DNA from: Deltaproteobacteria bacterium
Lineage (GTDB): Bacteria > Myxococcota_A > Polyangia > Nannocystales > Nannocystaceae
NCBI GenBank assembly: GCA_016709225.1
Contig: JADJEE010000002.1
Coordinates: forward strand, 558,001 to 622,000
Length of the DNA stretch: 64,000 nt
Reading direction: 5' to 3'
Below, piece by piece: positions 8,714 to 17,230 of the stretch (position 1 is the first letter of the stretch; each line of letters begins with the position of its first letter). Both the position numbers and the translations under genes were made by a program. The notes below the pieces were generated by a model. The model ran no database searches and was not told where the DNA came from. It was given only the letters and a program-made list of their open reading frames with translations.

Positions 8714-9593
8714 GCGACTGCTCAGGATGGTGCTCGTCGCGGCGGCGATGGGGCCAGGAAGCTGTGGCTCGAGTCACGCCGATCAAGAGCGCGCCCAAAG
8801 CGTGCCCACGACCCGCACTTCACCGCCGGAAGTCCACTCGGACGATCGCGAGCGGCACCCGGGGGTGGCCCTCAGCGCTCGCCACTTCGAGCTGCGAGCG
8901 CCCATGTCCTCGAGAATCGCGGGCATACCGGTCGAGCATGGGGATCTCGTGGGCGAAGGTGACGTGCTTGCGATCCTCGACAGCGAGGATGGTCGAGCAG
9001 AGCTGGAGGTCGTCCAGGCGGAGCTCCGGGCGCAGCAGCGTGCCGGCGTGTCGGCCCGCGCGGCATGGCGGGTCGCGCGACGTCGGCAAGCAACGCTCGA
9101 GAGGCTCCGCGGCGACGGCTACGCCCCGGCGGAGACGGTCGAGAGCGCCGAACTGGCCGCCGAGCACGCCGCCGCAGAAGTGGATGGTCTCGAGGCCGGG
9201 ATCCAGGGGCTGCGTGCACGGCTCGCCCGACTGCGTGCGGTCGTCGACGAACACCAGCTGCGCTCACCCATGGCCGGTGTCGTCGCCGAGCGTCTCGTCG
9301 ACGTCGGCGCCTTCGTCGCTCCTGCGACCACGATCCTCCGCGTGGTCTCCGAGCACGCTGATCTGGTGCGTTTCGCCGTCGACCCCGAGGATCGCGGAGC
9401 ATGGACGCGCGGCCGGAGGGTCGACGTCTGGTCGACCGCGTCCGCCCGCCTCACGGGGGCCGTCGTGCAGTCGATCTCCTCCGAAGTCGATCCAGCGACG
9501 AACCTCCTGTTCGTCGACGCCACGGTCGAGGACACCAACACGCTGCCCGTCGGCTTGGCCGTATGGGTGATCCCCGCAGGAGTCGACCCATGA
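8706..9593 (+). CDS. HlyD-like periplasmic adaptor, second copy
   Basis: A 295-residue membrane fusion protein. ATG 8706 sits inside the exporter's last codons and gives a hydrophobic N-terminus with a possible lipid-attachment Cys (MGPGSC), a weak lipobox. A lipoyl half motif (IPVEHGDLVGEGDVLAILDSEDG), a helical hairpin with many Arg/Ala/Glu (about 95-185), a second lipoyl half (LRSPMAGVVAERLVDVGAF) and a barrel domain follow. The stop overlaps the lanB ATG. Two adaptors beside one exporter may reflect a heteromeric adaptor, with the GAF form in the inner membrane and this one lipid-anchored or soluble. Confidence 0.8.
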   Translation: MRERLLRMVLVAAAMGPGSCGSSHADQERAQSVPTTRTSPPEVHSDDRERHPGVALSARHFELRAPMSSRIAGIPVEHGDLVGEGDVLAILDSEDGRAELEVVQAELRAQQRAGVSARAAWRVARRRQATLERLRGDGYAPAETVESAELAAEHAAAEVDGLEAGIQGLRARLARLRAVVDEHQLRSPMAGVVAERLVDVGAFVAPATTILRVVSEHADLVRFAVDPEDRGAWTRGRRVDVWSTASARLTGAVVQSISSEVDPATNLLFVDATVEDTNTLPVGLAVWVIPAGVDP

Positions 9594-12500
9594 CCACGCG
9601 AGTCGCCGAAGCCCGCTCCCAGAATCACGCGCCGACCGAACACAGCGAATCACAATCCATCCACGTGACGCGTTTCGTCGTACGCACGCCGCTGTTGCCC
9701 GTCGACGCATTCATACGTTGGGGCAGAGATCTCCGGTCCGCGACGACCTGCAGTGACACCTGCGCTCTGGAGTCGGCGGTCGAGCACGACCGTAGGCTAC
9801 TCAGAGATCGCCTCGGCGAGATGTTGGCGGACCCGAAGATCCTCGAAGCGATCTACCTGGCCGCCCCCGGGATGATCGATGGCATCGAGCGCTGGCGGAA
9901 CAGCCCCGAGAGCAAGACCGGCCAGGACGTCGAGCGCTCCCTGGTCCGCTACATGACGCGGATGAGCTGCCGAGCGACGCCGTTCGGCTTGTTCTCGGGA
10001 CTATCGCTGGGAAGCATCGGTACCGATGTACGCGCGGATCTGGGCCCGATTGGTGCAGCTCGTCGTCGCGTCGACTTCGACGCCGACACATTGTACGCGG
10101 TCGCAACGGCCTGCTCGGGTGCGCCCGAGTTCTGGCTGCGGGGGCTGCTGTTTCCCAACACATCGCTCGCGCGACGCAACGACACATTCCACTACACCGA
10201 GTCTCTTCGTACCGAAGCCGGCATTTCATACCGGCTGGTGAGTGTGCCAGTGACCGACGCGCTCTTGCGCGTCCTCGAGCGCGCAGAGTTTGGAGCATCC
10301 GCGGCCGAACTCGTGGAGGCGGTCCACGAGGCCGAGCCGGACGTCGAGCCATCGGAGGTGCATGAATTTCTTCGTGAGCTCGTGGACAACGACCTGCTTC
10401 AGTCCGAACTCAGACCCTCCGTGACCGGAGTTCGTCCAGCCCTCGCCATGATCGACTCGCTGCGAAAGTGTCAGCACCCCGCAGCGTCGGTGCTGAGCGC
10501 GGCCGAGACCAACCTTCGTGCGATGGATGACCGCGAGCTCGGGGTTCCGTTGACGGCATACGAGGCGACGGTGGCCGAGTTGCGCGAGCTCCACGGCAAC
10601 CAACACAAGCACTGCTTCCACGCGCAGCTGCACAAGCACGGCGATGAACTCCAACTGGACCGCGCGACCATCGATCTCGTCGTGCGCACGGCAGAAACCC
10701 TTCTCCAGATCGTGCCGAAACAGGAGCAGCTGGGCCCGTTCAAGGAGGCGTTCGTCGAACGTTGGGGCGACGCGGAACGCTGGGTAGCCCTGAGCGACGT
10801 GCTCGACGAGGAACGCGGGATCGGGTTCGGCGCGGTCGGGAGGGACGCATCACCGCTGCTCTCGGGGATTCCCATTGCGAACACGCTCCGAACGATTGGG
10901 GCTGGCTCCTCGGTCGACCCGATGCGGCTGGCGCTGTGGCAGCGCGCCATCGAACAGGACGAGCACGAGATCGCGCTCGACCGCGACGAGCTCTGGTCCA
11001 TGGCAGGAGCGCCGCATTCACCGCAACCCCAGCGGCGCCAGGCACTGGCCGTTGGCTTCTCGCTGGCCCGGCGGGCGAGCGACGGCGGGGTCGAGGTCGT
11101 CTACCACAATGCGGCCGGCCCTTCCGGAGCGCGCGTCCTGGGCCGTTTCGCGCACGGGCACCCCGAGATCGACGCGCTGGTTCGCGACCACATCGCTGCC
11201 GAAGAGGCCGAGGACTCCGAGGTGGTGTTCGCCGAGATCGCTCACGTTCCCGAGGGAAAGGTCGCAAACGTGATTGTTCGGCCGGTCTTTCGTCGCTTCG
11301 AGATCCCCTGCCTCGGGCGCAGTGGCGTGAGTCCCGAGTACCAGCTTCCGCTCGCCGATCTCGAGGTGTGCGTCGCCGGCAATCGGGTCCACCTTCGTTC
11401 ACGTAGGCTCGGCAAGTTCGTCATCCCACGCCTCACATCTGCACATAACTACGTCTCCTCCGAGATCTCGGCATACCGCTTCTTGACGGCGCTTCAGTTC
11501 CAGGATCTCGGGGTGTCCGCAGCCTGGTCGTGGGGACGCCTGGTCGACGTTGCGAGGTTCCTACCAAGAGTCCGCATCGACACGGTGGTGGTGTCCACTG
11601 CGCAGTGGCGGCTCGATCATGGCGAACTCGTGGATCTTCGGGCAGCCCGATCTCCGGCGGCCCGGGTCGCGGCGGCATGCCAACTCCGGGACGCGCGGCG
11701 GCTGCCGCGATACCTGCAGTACGGCACCGGCGATCAACTGAGCGTGCTCGATCTCGAGAACTCGCTCAGCATCGATGCATTCGCCCATGGCATCTCGAAG
11801 ATCGGTCCAATCGCGCTGCACGAGTGGTATCCAGGTCCGGACGAGCAGTTTGTGCGGGGGCCCGAAGGGAGGTACGAGGCCGAGTACTTCGTCCCGATCG
11901 TTCGGATTCCGCGCGCTCGCCCGAAGCCGACGATCGTGCCCCCCGCGCAGTCGTGCCCCCAGACCACGTTCGGACCGGGATCCTCGTGGTTGTACCTCAA
12001 GCTCTACGGCGGATTCGCCTCGACGGAGCATGCGCTCGTGACGGAACTGGCTCCCCTGCTCGACGAATACCAGACCCGGGGACTAATTGAGCGATGGTTC
12101 TTCATTCGGTATGCAGACCCCAGGCGGCACATCCGACTGCGCGTTCAAGGCGATCCGCAGGTTCTTCACAGCCGCATCGAGCCCGACCTGCTAGCACGGG
12201 TGGATCGGCTACGGGCGTGCGGGTCGTTCTGGAGGGTAGAGCTCGCGACCTACGATCGCGAAGCGCAGCGCTACGGGGGTGCCGCAGGGATCCGCATTGC
12301 CGAGCAGATCTTCGGCGTCGACAGTCGTGCATGCGGTCGAGTGCTGCGACTCGTGGCAGGCGATCACGAGGCGCGGTGGGGGGTCACACTGTTGGGAATG
12401 CACGATATCCTCTGCGCCACGGGGCTCGACCACGAGCGACGGACGCAGCTCGTAGCTCGGGTCTCCGAAGGCCGATTGACGAGCATCGATCCGCGATCGG

Positions 12501-12847
12501 TATCGGCCAAGCCGATCGCTCGGCGCTACCGCGAACTTCGCGCACGCGTCGAGCGCTGGCTCGGGCCCGACGTGCCCCCGGCCATCGCGGAGGTCATGGG
12601 CGAGCGCGCACGTGCACTCGTACCGCTGGCCGCCGAGCTTCTCGAGCTCGACCATCGCGCGGGGCTCACGCGACCGCTCGACACGATCGTCGGTGACCTG
12701 CTCCACATGCACGCGAACCGCATGCTGCGAGCCGACGCAAACATGCAAGAGTGCATTCTCTACGAGTTCCTTCGGCGAACCTACCGCTCGATGGCCGCCC
12801 GCGACCGCGCCGACGGAAGCACAACTGCGAGAACGCCGGATCGGTGA
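9590..12847 (+). CDS. lanB: Lantibiotic dehydratase LanB, full length
   Basis: A 1085-residue class I dehydratase. ATG 9590 overlaps the preceding stop by ATGA, so the longer frame upstream is not used. The N-terminal part (about 25-690) matches the glutamylation domain, with SLVRYMTRMSCRATPFGLFSG typical of LanB. The C-terminal part (about 800-1075) is the SpaB-C elimination domain (WLYLKLYGGFASTEHALV, FFIRYADPRRHIRLRV). LanB uses glutamyl-tRNA to glutamylate Ser/Thr and then eliminates glutamate. Its stop overlaps the cupin gene start (GTGA). Partners: the precursor at 4726 and LanC at 3255. Confidence 0.93.
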   Translation: MTTRVAEARSQNHAPTEHSESQSIHVTRFVVRTPLLPVDAFIRWGRDLRSATTCSDTCALESAVEHDRRLLRDRLGEMLADPKILEAIYLAAPGMIDGIERWRNSPESKTGQDVERSLVRYMTRMSCRATPFGLFSGLSLGSIGTDVRADLGPIGAARRRVDFDADTLYAVATACSGAPEFWLRGLLFPNTSLARRNDTFHYTESLRTEAGISYRLVSVPVTDALLRVLERAEFGASAAELVEAVHEAEPDVEPSEVHEFLRELVDNDLLQSELRPSVTGVRPALAMIDSLRKCQHPAASVLSAAETNLRAMDDRELGVPLTAYEATVAELRELHGNQHKHCFHAQLHKHGDELQLDRATIDLVVRTAETLLQIVPKQEQLGPFKEAFVERWGDAERWVALSDVLDEERGIGFGAVGRDASPLLSGIPIANTLRTIGAGSSVDPMRLALWQRAIEQDEHEIALDRDELWSMAGAPHSPQPQRRQALAVGFSLARRASDGGVEVVYHNAAGPSGARVLGRFAHGHPEIDALVRDHIAAEEAEDSEVVFAEIAHVPEGKVANVIVRPVFRRFEIPCLGRSGVSPEYQLPLADLEVCVAGNRVHLRSRRLGKFVIPRLTSAHNYVSSEISAYRFLTALQFQDLGVSAAWSWGRLVDVARFLPRVRIDTVVVSTAQWRLDHGELVDLRAARSPAARVAAACQLRDARRLPRYLQYGTGDQLSVLDLENSLSIDAFAHGISKIGPIALHEWYPGPDEQFVRGPEGRYEAEYFVPIVRIPRARPKPTIVPPAQSCPQTTFGPGSSWLYLKLYGGFASTEHALVTELAPLLDEYQTRGLIERWFFIRYADPRRHIRLRVQGDPQVLHSRIEPDLLARVDRLRACGSFWRVELATYDREAQRYGGAAGIRIAEQIFGVDSRACGRVLRLVAGDHEARWGVTLLGMHDILCATGLDHERRTQLVARVSEGRLTSIDPRSVSAKPIARRYRELRARVERWLGPDVPPAIAEVMGERARALVPLAAELLELDHRAGLTRPLDTIVGDLLHMHANRMLRADANMQECILYEFLRRTYRSMAARDRADGSTTARTPDR

Positions 12848-14085
12848 ACCTCATGCTGCTCGCGACGCTGAAAGAACTCGGAGCCGAACTCGAGACCACT
12901 TGGGCGAGGGTACGTCACCAGGAAACCTTCACATCGATGGCCTATCGGATCCTCGCTTCCGCGAGCCTGCCGCCGTTCTCGTGGCACGAGGTCGAGCAGT
13001 ATGCGATGCGCACGGGGAACCACTCGGAGTTCGGTGACCTCAATCTGATGGCGTACCGCTCCGAGGACTTCTGGGTCGAGGTCCTGGTCTGGGGTTCGGG
13101 CTCGCCAGACATCCACAGTCACTCCTTTTCCGGGGCGTTTCGTGTGGTCGCGGGTGGCAGCGTGCACGCCGCCTACTCCGTGGACCGGGTCCACTGGTCG
13201 TCGTCTCGACTCGTGGTCGGCGAGATCGCCTTTCGCGGACTCTCGGTGCTGCGCGTCGGCGACACCTATCCCATCGAACCCGGTATCGGCTTCTTGCACG
13301 GCCTGTACCACTGGCATCATCCTTCGGTCACGGTCGTGGTCCGCACGAAGCGCGACGCAGATCATCCGTACCAATTCGGCCTATCGAATCCGATCGCTTC
13401 GCCCCAGATCCTCACGACCGGTGCCGAGGTCGCCACGGACCCGCAGTTGCGAGGTTTTCGGAGCTTGGCCCGCTTGCGACCGTGGCCAGAGGTCGAGCGC
13501 GTGTTGCTCGAGGCCATCGACGAGCTGCCGACGTGGCGACTGTGGGCAGTCTACGTGGAGTTCGGATCGAGGCTGGGCGTCGCGGCGCGGCAGGCGGTAC
13601 TCGAGGCGTTGCCGGTGGTGCTGGTCGAGACTCAGACGGCAGTTCGGCCGCGCAGTCTCCTGCGCCAGGCCCGGAGCTTGCTTCGCACGGATCTCTCGCG
13701 GATCGCGGCCGGGATGAGCCTGCTGGCGCCGAGTCGTGCTCACCTGCTCGTCGCGCTCGAGCAGGCCTTCCCCGGCGAAGACCCAGCGGCCGTGTTCACG
13801 CGCGGCGCGGTCGATTTGTTCGGTGCGCTGATGTCAGGGGAGGATGGCGAGTGCCTCGCGGAGGTACTCGTCCAAGATGTGCTTGCGGGTCGCGGCCTCG
13901 AACATTCGCTCGAGACGCTGCGAGAGGCGTTCGCCGACGACTCGATCGCCGACCACGAACAACACATCCGAGCCTGTCGAGACGTCGTGCTCGCTCATCT
14001 GGGGAGGTTTGCGGCACCCACGGCCCACCCACACGCGGCGCCGAAGCAGGTCTCGGGGCCGGAGGGAGCGAGGAGCCCCCCATGA
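12844..14085 (+). CDS. Cysteine-dioxygenase-like cupin protein of the RiPP operon
   Basis: Protein of 413 residues starting at GTG, which overlaps the lanB stop. An in-frame ATG at 12853 is an alternative. Residues about 70-175 read like a thiol dioxygenase cupin: His91-x-His93 in DIHSHSFSGAFRV and His152 in GIGFLHGLYHWHHPS, the spacing of a three-His iron site. The C-terminal 220 residues are helical and unassigned. Its place as last gene of the coupled operon suggests a tailoring role, possibly oxidation of a Cys thiol on the peptide; this is inference. It could instead be a metal-binding cupin without oxygenase activity. Confidence 0.65.
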   Translation: MNLMLLATLKELGAELETTWARVRHQETFTSMAYRILASASLPPFSWHEVEQYAMRTGNHSEFGDLNLMAYRSEDFWVEVLVWGSGSPDIHSHSFSGAFRVVAGGSVHAAYSVDRVHWSSSRLVVGEIAFRGLSVLRVGDTYPIEPGIGFLHGLYHWHHPSVTVVVRTKRDADHPYQFGLSNPIASPQILTTGAEVATDPQLRGFRSLARLRPWPEVERVLLEAIDELPTWRLWAVYVEFGSRLGVAARQAVLEALPVVLVETQTAVRPRSLLRQARSLLRTDLSRIAAGMSLLAPSRAHLLVALEQAFPGEDPAAVFTRGAVDLFGALMSGEDGECLAEVLVQDVLAGRGLEHSLETLREAFADDSIADHEQHIRACRDVVLAHLGRFAAPTAHPHAAPKQVSGPEGARSPP

Positions 14086-14468
14086 GGGTCCTCGCGACGT
14101 ACGGGAGTTCGATGCAATCGCCTGCGGTGTGGCGCGGCGCGTCGAGCACCTCGCACGTCACGTTGCCGAGCGCATGATCCCCTGACTGGCGGGCGTGGTG
14201 GTCCGGCTGAACCTGGGCGCGTCTGGCCCGGGCTCGGTGCATCCGGCCGGGCAGGCAGCGAGCGAGAGGGCGAACCACTTCGAGAACGAGAACGACTGGA
14301 TGGGTGTGACCATGCACGCCGGCGACCGCCTGATGGGCACCCTGCCCGAGGTCGGCGACGTGGAGACCTCGCCGACCTGCCGCAATCTCGACGATCGCTG
14401 ACGCGTCGCGGCCGGTTGTCACCCGCGGGCCCGCAACGCCGCCGGCTTACAGTAGGCTTCGGCCCGCG
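14086..14468. other. 383-bp gap with possible gene remnants
   Basis: No convincing gene. An ATGA overlap at 14082 opens a 31-codon frame that stops at 14177. In another frame a protein-like stretch reads AIACGVARRVEHLARHVAER and stops at 14182. A 68-codon GTG frame runs 14195-14401. All are short and unassigned, and together look like decayed coding DNA. The segment should also hold the promoter of the next gene, but I see no clear elements. Confidence 0.4.
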
Positions 14469-16502
14469 ATGCACTCCTCGTGGTCCGATGCCGATGCGCA
14501 GGCGATGATCGACCGCTTCGGCGGCGCGCCCCTCTCCAACGACGACGTCGCGCTGCGCGTGTACACCTCGCGGCTGATCGGTCGCGAGCCCGCGCTGGTG
14601 CTGCACGGCGGCGGCAACACCTCCGTGAAGACCACGCTGGTCGACGACACGGGCACCGCGGTGCGCGTGCTGTGCGTCAAGGGCAGCGGCTGGGACCTCG
14701 GCGACATCGAGCCCGCGGGGCTGCCGGCGGTGCGGCTCGAGACCCTCGCCGCGCTGCGGCGGCTGCCGACGCTGTCGGACGAGGACATGGTCAACGCCGC
14801 GCGCACGCGCCTGCTCGACGCGTCGGCACCGAACCCCTCGGTCGAGACGCTGCTGCACGCGTTCTTGCCCTACGCGTTCATCGATCACTCCCACGCCGAT
14901 GCGATCCTCGCGTGGGTCGATCAGGCCGACGCGCCCGCACGCTGCCGCGAGGTCTTCGGCGACGCGCTCGTGATGGTGCCGTACGTCATGCCGGGCTTCG
15001 CGCTGGCGAAGCTGGCGGCCGAGATCGCCGAGCGGCACCCCCACGTCCACGGCCTGCTGCTGCAGCAGCACGGGCTGTTCACGTGGGGCGACACCGCACG
15101 CGAGAGCTACGAACGACACATCGACGCCGTCGATCGGGCCGAGCGCGCGATCGCGGCGAGCCCCGTGCCCACGCCGGTCGCGACGGCGCGGGCCGATCGC
15201 GACTGGACCGCGCTGGCGCCGGTGCTGCGCGGCCGTCTCGGCGCGGGTGACCGCCGCTACGTGCTGACGCTGCGCAGCACGCCGGCCGTCCGACGCTTCG
15301 TCGACGACCCCGCGCTCGCGCGACGAGCCTCGCGCGGCCCGGCCACGCCGGACCACGTGCTGCGCACCAAGCCACTGCCGCTCGTGCTCGAGCTCGGCGA
15401 CGATCCTGCGCGCCACGCCGACGAGACCGACAGTGCGGTCGCCGGCTTCCGCGATCGCTACCGTGCGTACTTCGAGCGTCAGTGCGCGGCCAAGGGCGTC
15501 CAGCGGCGCGCACTCGATCCGGATCCCCGCATCGTGCTGATCCCCGGCGTGGGTCTGGTCGGCGTCGGGGCCGACGCGAAGGCAGCCGCGATCGCGGCCG
15601 ACGTCTACGAGCACACCATCGACGTCATCGAGGCCGCCGATCGCGTGGGCGAGTTCCATGCGCTGCCTGAAGGCGACCTGTTCGACATGGAGTACTGGTC
15701 GCTCGAGCAAGCGAAGCTCACCGTGGGTGCGTCGAGCGGCCGCGCGCCGCTGCGCGGACGGGTGGTGATCGTGACCGGCGCGGCGATGGGCATCGGTGCC
15801 GCGGTCGCGCGTCGCATGGCGGCCGCCGGCGCGCAGCTGTGGCTGGTCGATCGCGACGCCGAAGCGCTCGCGCGCACGGCCGCGGCGTGCAAGGCCCCGT
15901 TCGCGGTGCTCGACGTGACCGACCGCGACGCGGTGCACCGCAGTGTCGCCGCCGCGGTCGCGACCTTCGGCGGCGTCGATGGCCTGGTCAGCAACGCCGG
16001 CACCGCGCCGCAGGCCCCGATCGACGCCTGCCCGCCCGAGCTCCTGCAGGGCAGCCTCGCGGTGAACCTGCTCGCGCACCAGTGGTTCGCCGAGGCCGTC
16101 ACGCGCGCGCTCAAGGCCCAGGGCCGCGGCGGCTTCCTGCTCTTCAACGCCTCGAAGTCGGCGTTCAACCCCGGCCCTGGCTTCGGCCCCTACGCGATCG
16201 CCAAGGCGGCCCTGGTCGCGCTCATGAAGCAGTACGCCGTCGAGGGCGGCGCCCATGGCATCCGCGCCAACGCGGTCAATGCCGATCGCGTGCGCACGCA
16301 CCTGCTCGATCCCGAAGCGTTGGCGGAGCGCGCCCGCGCCCGCGGCCTCGAGCCCGAGGCCTACTGGCGCGCGAACCTGCTGGGCGCCGAGGTCGGCGTC
16401 GACGACGTCGCCGACGCAATGCTGGCCCTCGCGCTGGCGGAGCGCACGACCGGCACGGTGCTGCCGGTCGACGGGGGCAACATCGCGGCCGCGCCCCGCT
16501 GA
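14469..16502 (+). CDS. Bifunctional aldolase / short-chain dehydrogenase (RhaD-like)
   Basis: A 677-residue fusion. The N-terminal part (about 25-400) is a class II aldolase/adducin-type domain with the zinc motif HSHADAI and LHGGGNTSVK. The C-terminal part (about 425-677) is an SDR with the nucleotide motif VTGAAMGIGAAVA, NAG (LVSNAGTAP) and catalytic YAIAK. The family includes rhamnulose-1-phosphate aldolase/lactaldehyde dehydrogenase fusions, which split a sugar phosphate and oxidise the resulting aldehyde. The exact sugar cannot be told, as no kinase or isomerase gene is adjacent. Cytoplasmic. Confidence 0.88.
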   Translation: MHSSWSDADAQAMIDRFGGAPLSNDDVALRVYTSRLIGREPALVLHGGGNTSVKTTLVDDTGTAVRVLCVKGSGWDLGDIEPAGLPAVRLETLAALRRLPTLSDEDMVNAARTRLLDASAPNPSVETLLHAFLPYAFIDHSHADAILAWVDQADAPARCREVFGDALVMVPYVMPGFALAKLAAEIAERHPHVHGLLLQQHGLFTWGDTARESYERHIDAVDRAERAIAASPVPTPVATARADRDWTALAPVLRGRLGAGDRRYVLTLRSTPAVRRFVDDPALARRASRGPATPDHVLRTKPLPLVLELGDDPARHADETDSAVAGFRDRYRAYFERQCAAKGVQRRALDPDPRIVLIPGVGLVGVGADAKAAAIAADVYEHTIDVIEAADRVGEFHALPEGDLFDMEYWSLEQAKLTVGASSGRAPLRGRVVIVTGAAMGIGAAVARRMAAAGAQLWLVDRDAEALARTAAACKAPFAVLDVTDRDAVHRSVAAAVATFGGVDGLVSNAGTAPQAPIDACPPELLQGSLAVNLLAHQWFAEAVTRALKAQGRGGFLLFNASKSAFNPGPGFGPYAIAKAALVALMKQYAVEGGAHGIRANAVNADRVRTHLLDPEALAERARARGLEPEAYWRANLLGAEVGVDDVADAMLALALAERTTGTVLPVDGGNIAAAPR

Positions 16503-16756
16503 CGCGGGGGTGTGCCACACTGCCGGGCGTTGGCCCCGCACGCATCGTGCTGGGCCCGCTGTGGTGGCTGCATCGCTGGGACGCCGGCCTCGAGCCGGAG
16601 GCATGACGCCGCGCGCACGGCATCGAGCCTCGCGTGCACCCCCGGTGACGCCGGTCCGCAAGACATCAGCAGCGACGCAGCGATCGACAGCACGATCGAC
16701 ATCGGGCCGCCGCTCGCCACCGTGCGGGTGAGGCCGGCGCCTCCGCGTGGCCGGGC

Positions 16757-17143
16757 TCAACGCCGTGCGGCCAGGGCCGCGTCGACCGCGGCCCACTTCT
16801 CCGGCCACGGCGCGTCGCCGTCGAGCTTGCGAATGACGTCGTTCGCGCTCGCCGAGCCGGGCGCGATGATCGTCCGGAGCGGCCGTTGTGCGCGCTCGCG
16901 ATCGTTGCGCATCGCCTGCTCGAACAACGAGATCGCGTGGGGGTCCTTCTCGAGCACGCGGATGCGCCGCACTTGCTCGGCGATCTCGGGGTGCTCGGGC
17001 GGCACGCCGAAGGTTGGGAACAGCGTGGTCCAGTCGCTGAAGCGGTGCTCGTGCGGCTCCGCCGGCGAGTGGCCGAGCAGCGCGCCGATCGGCCACCTCG
17101 ATCCACACGAGTGGTTCACGTCGGTCCACACGCCGGACCCCAC
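16757..17143 (-). CDS. Hypothetical protein, possibly a truncated remnant
   Basis: A 128-codon frame starting at GTG with an in-frame TAG just upstream. Residues 30-128 look like real protein (SDWTTLFPTFGVPPEHPEI, RVLEKDPHAISLFEQAMRN), soluble and helical, while the first 25 are less convincing. I recognise no family. The lack of a good start and the in-frame stop directly upstream suggest it is the 3' part of a once longer gene. The flanks (16503-16756) hold no gene I can support. Confidence 0.45.
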   Translation of the reverse strand: MGSGVWTDVNHSCGSRWPIGALLGHSPAEPHEHRFSDWTTLFPTFGVPPEHPEIAEQVRRIRVLEKDPHAISLFEQAMRNDRERAQRPLRTIIAPGSASANDVIRKLDGDAPWPEKWAAVDAALAARR

Positions 17144-17230
17144 CTCGGCCGCCTACGTCGCGATCGAGCGGATCTATCCGCGTGAAGCGAGGGGGCGGCA
17201 CACGGATGCGGTCTAGGGCGCCCATGGCTG

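Noticed and set aside
9401..9589. Longer N-terminus for LanB
   Set aside because: It would overlap the HlyD-like gene by 190 bases; the ATGA overlap at 9590 gives a LanB-like start.
13995..17225. A minus-strand open frame of 1076 codons across the aldolase/dehydrogenase
   Set aside because: Antisense to a gene with clear catalytic motifs; no domain seen in it.
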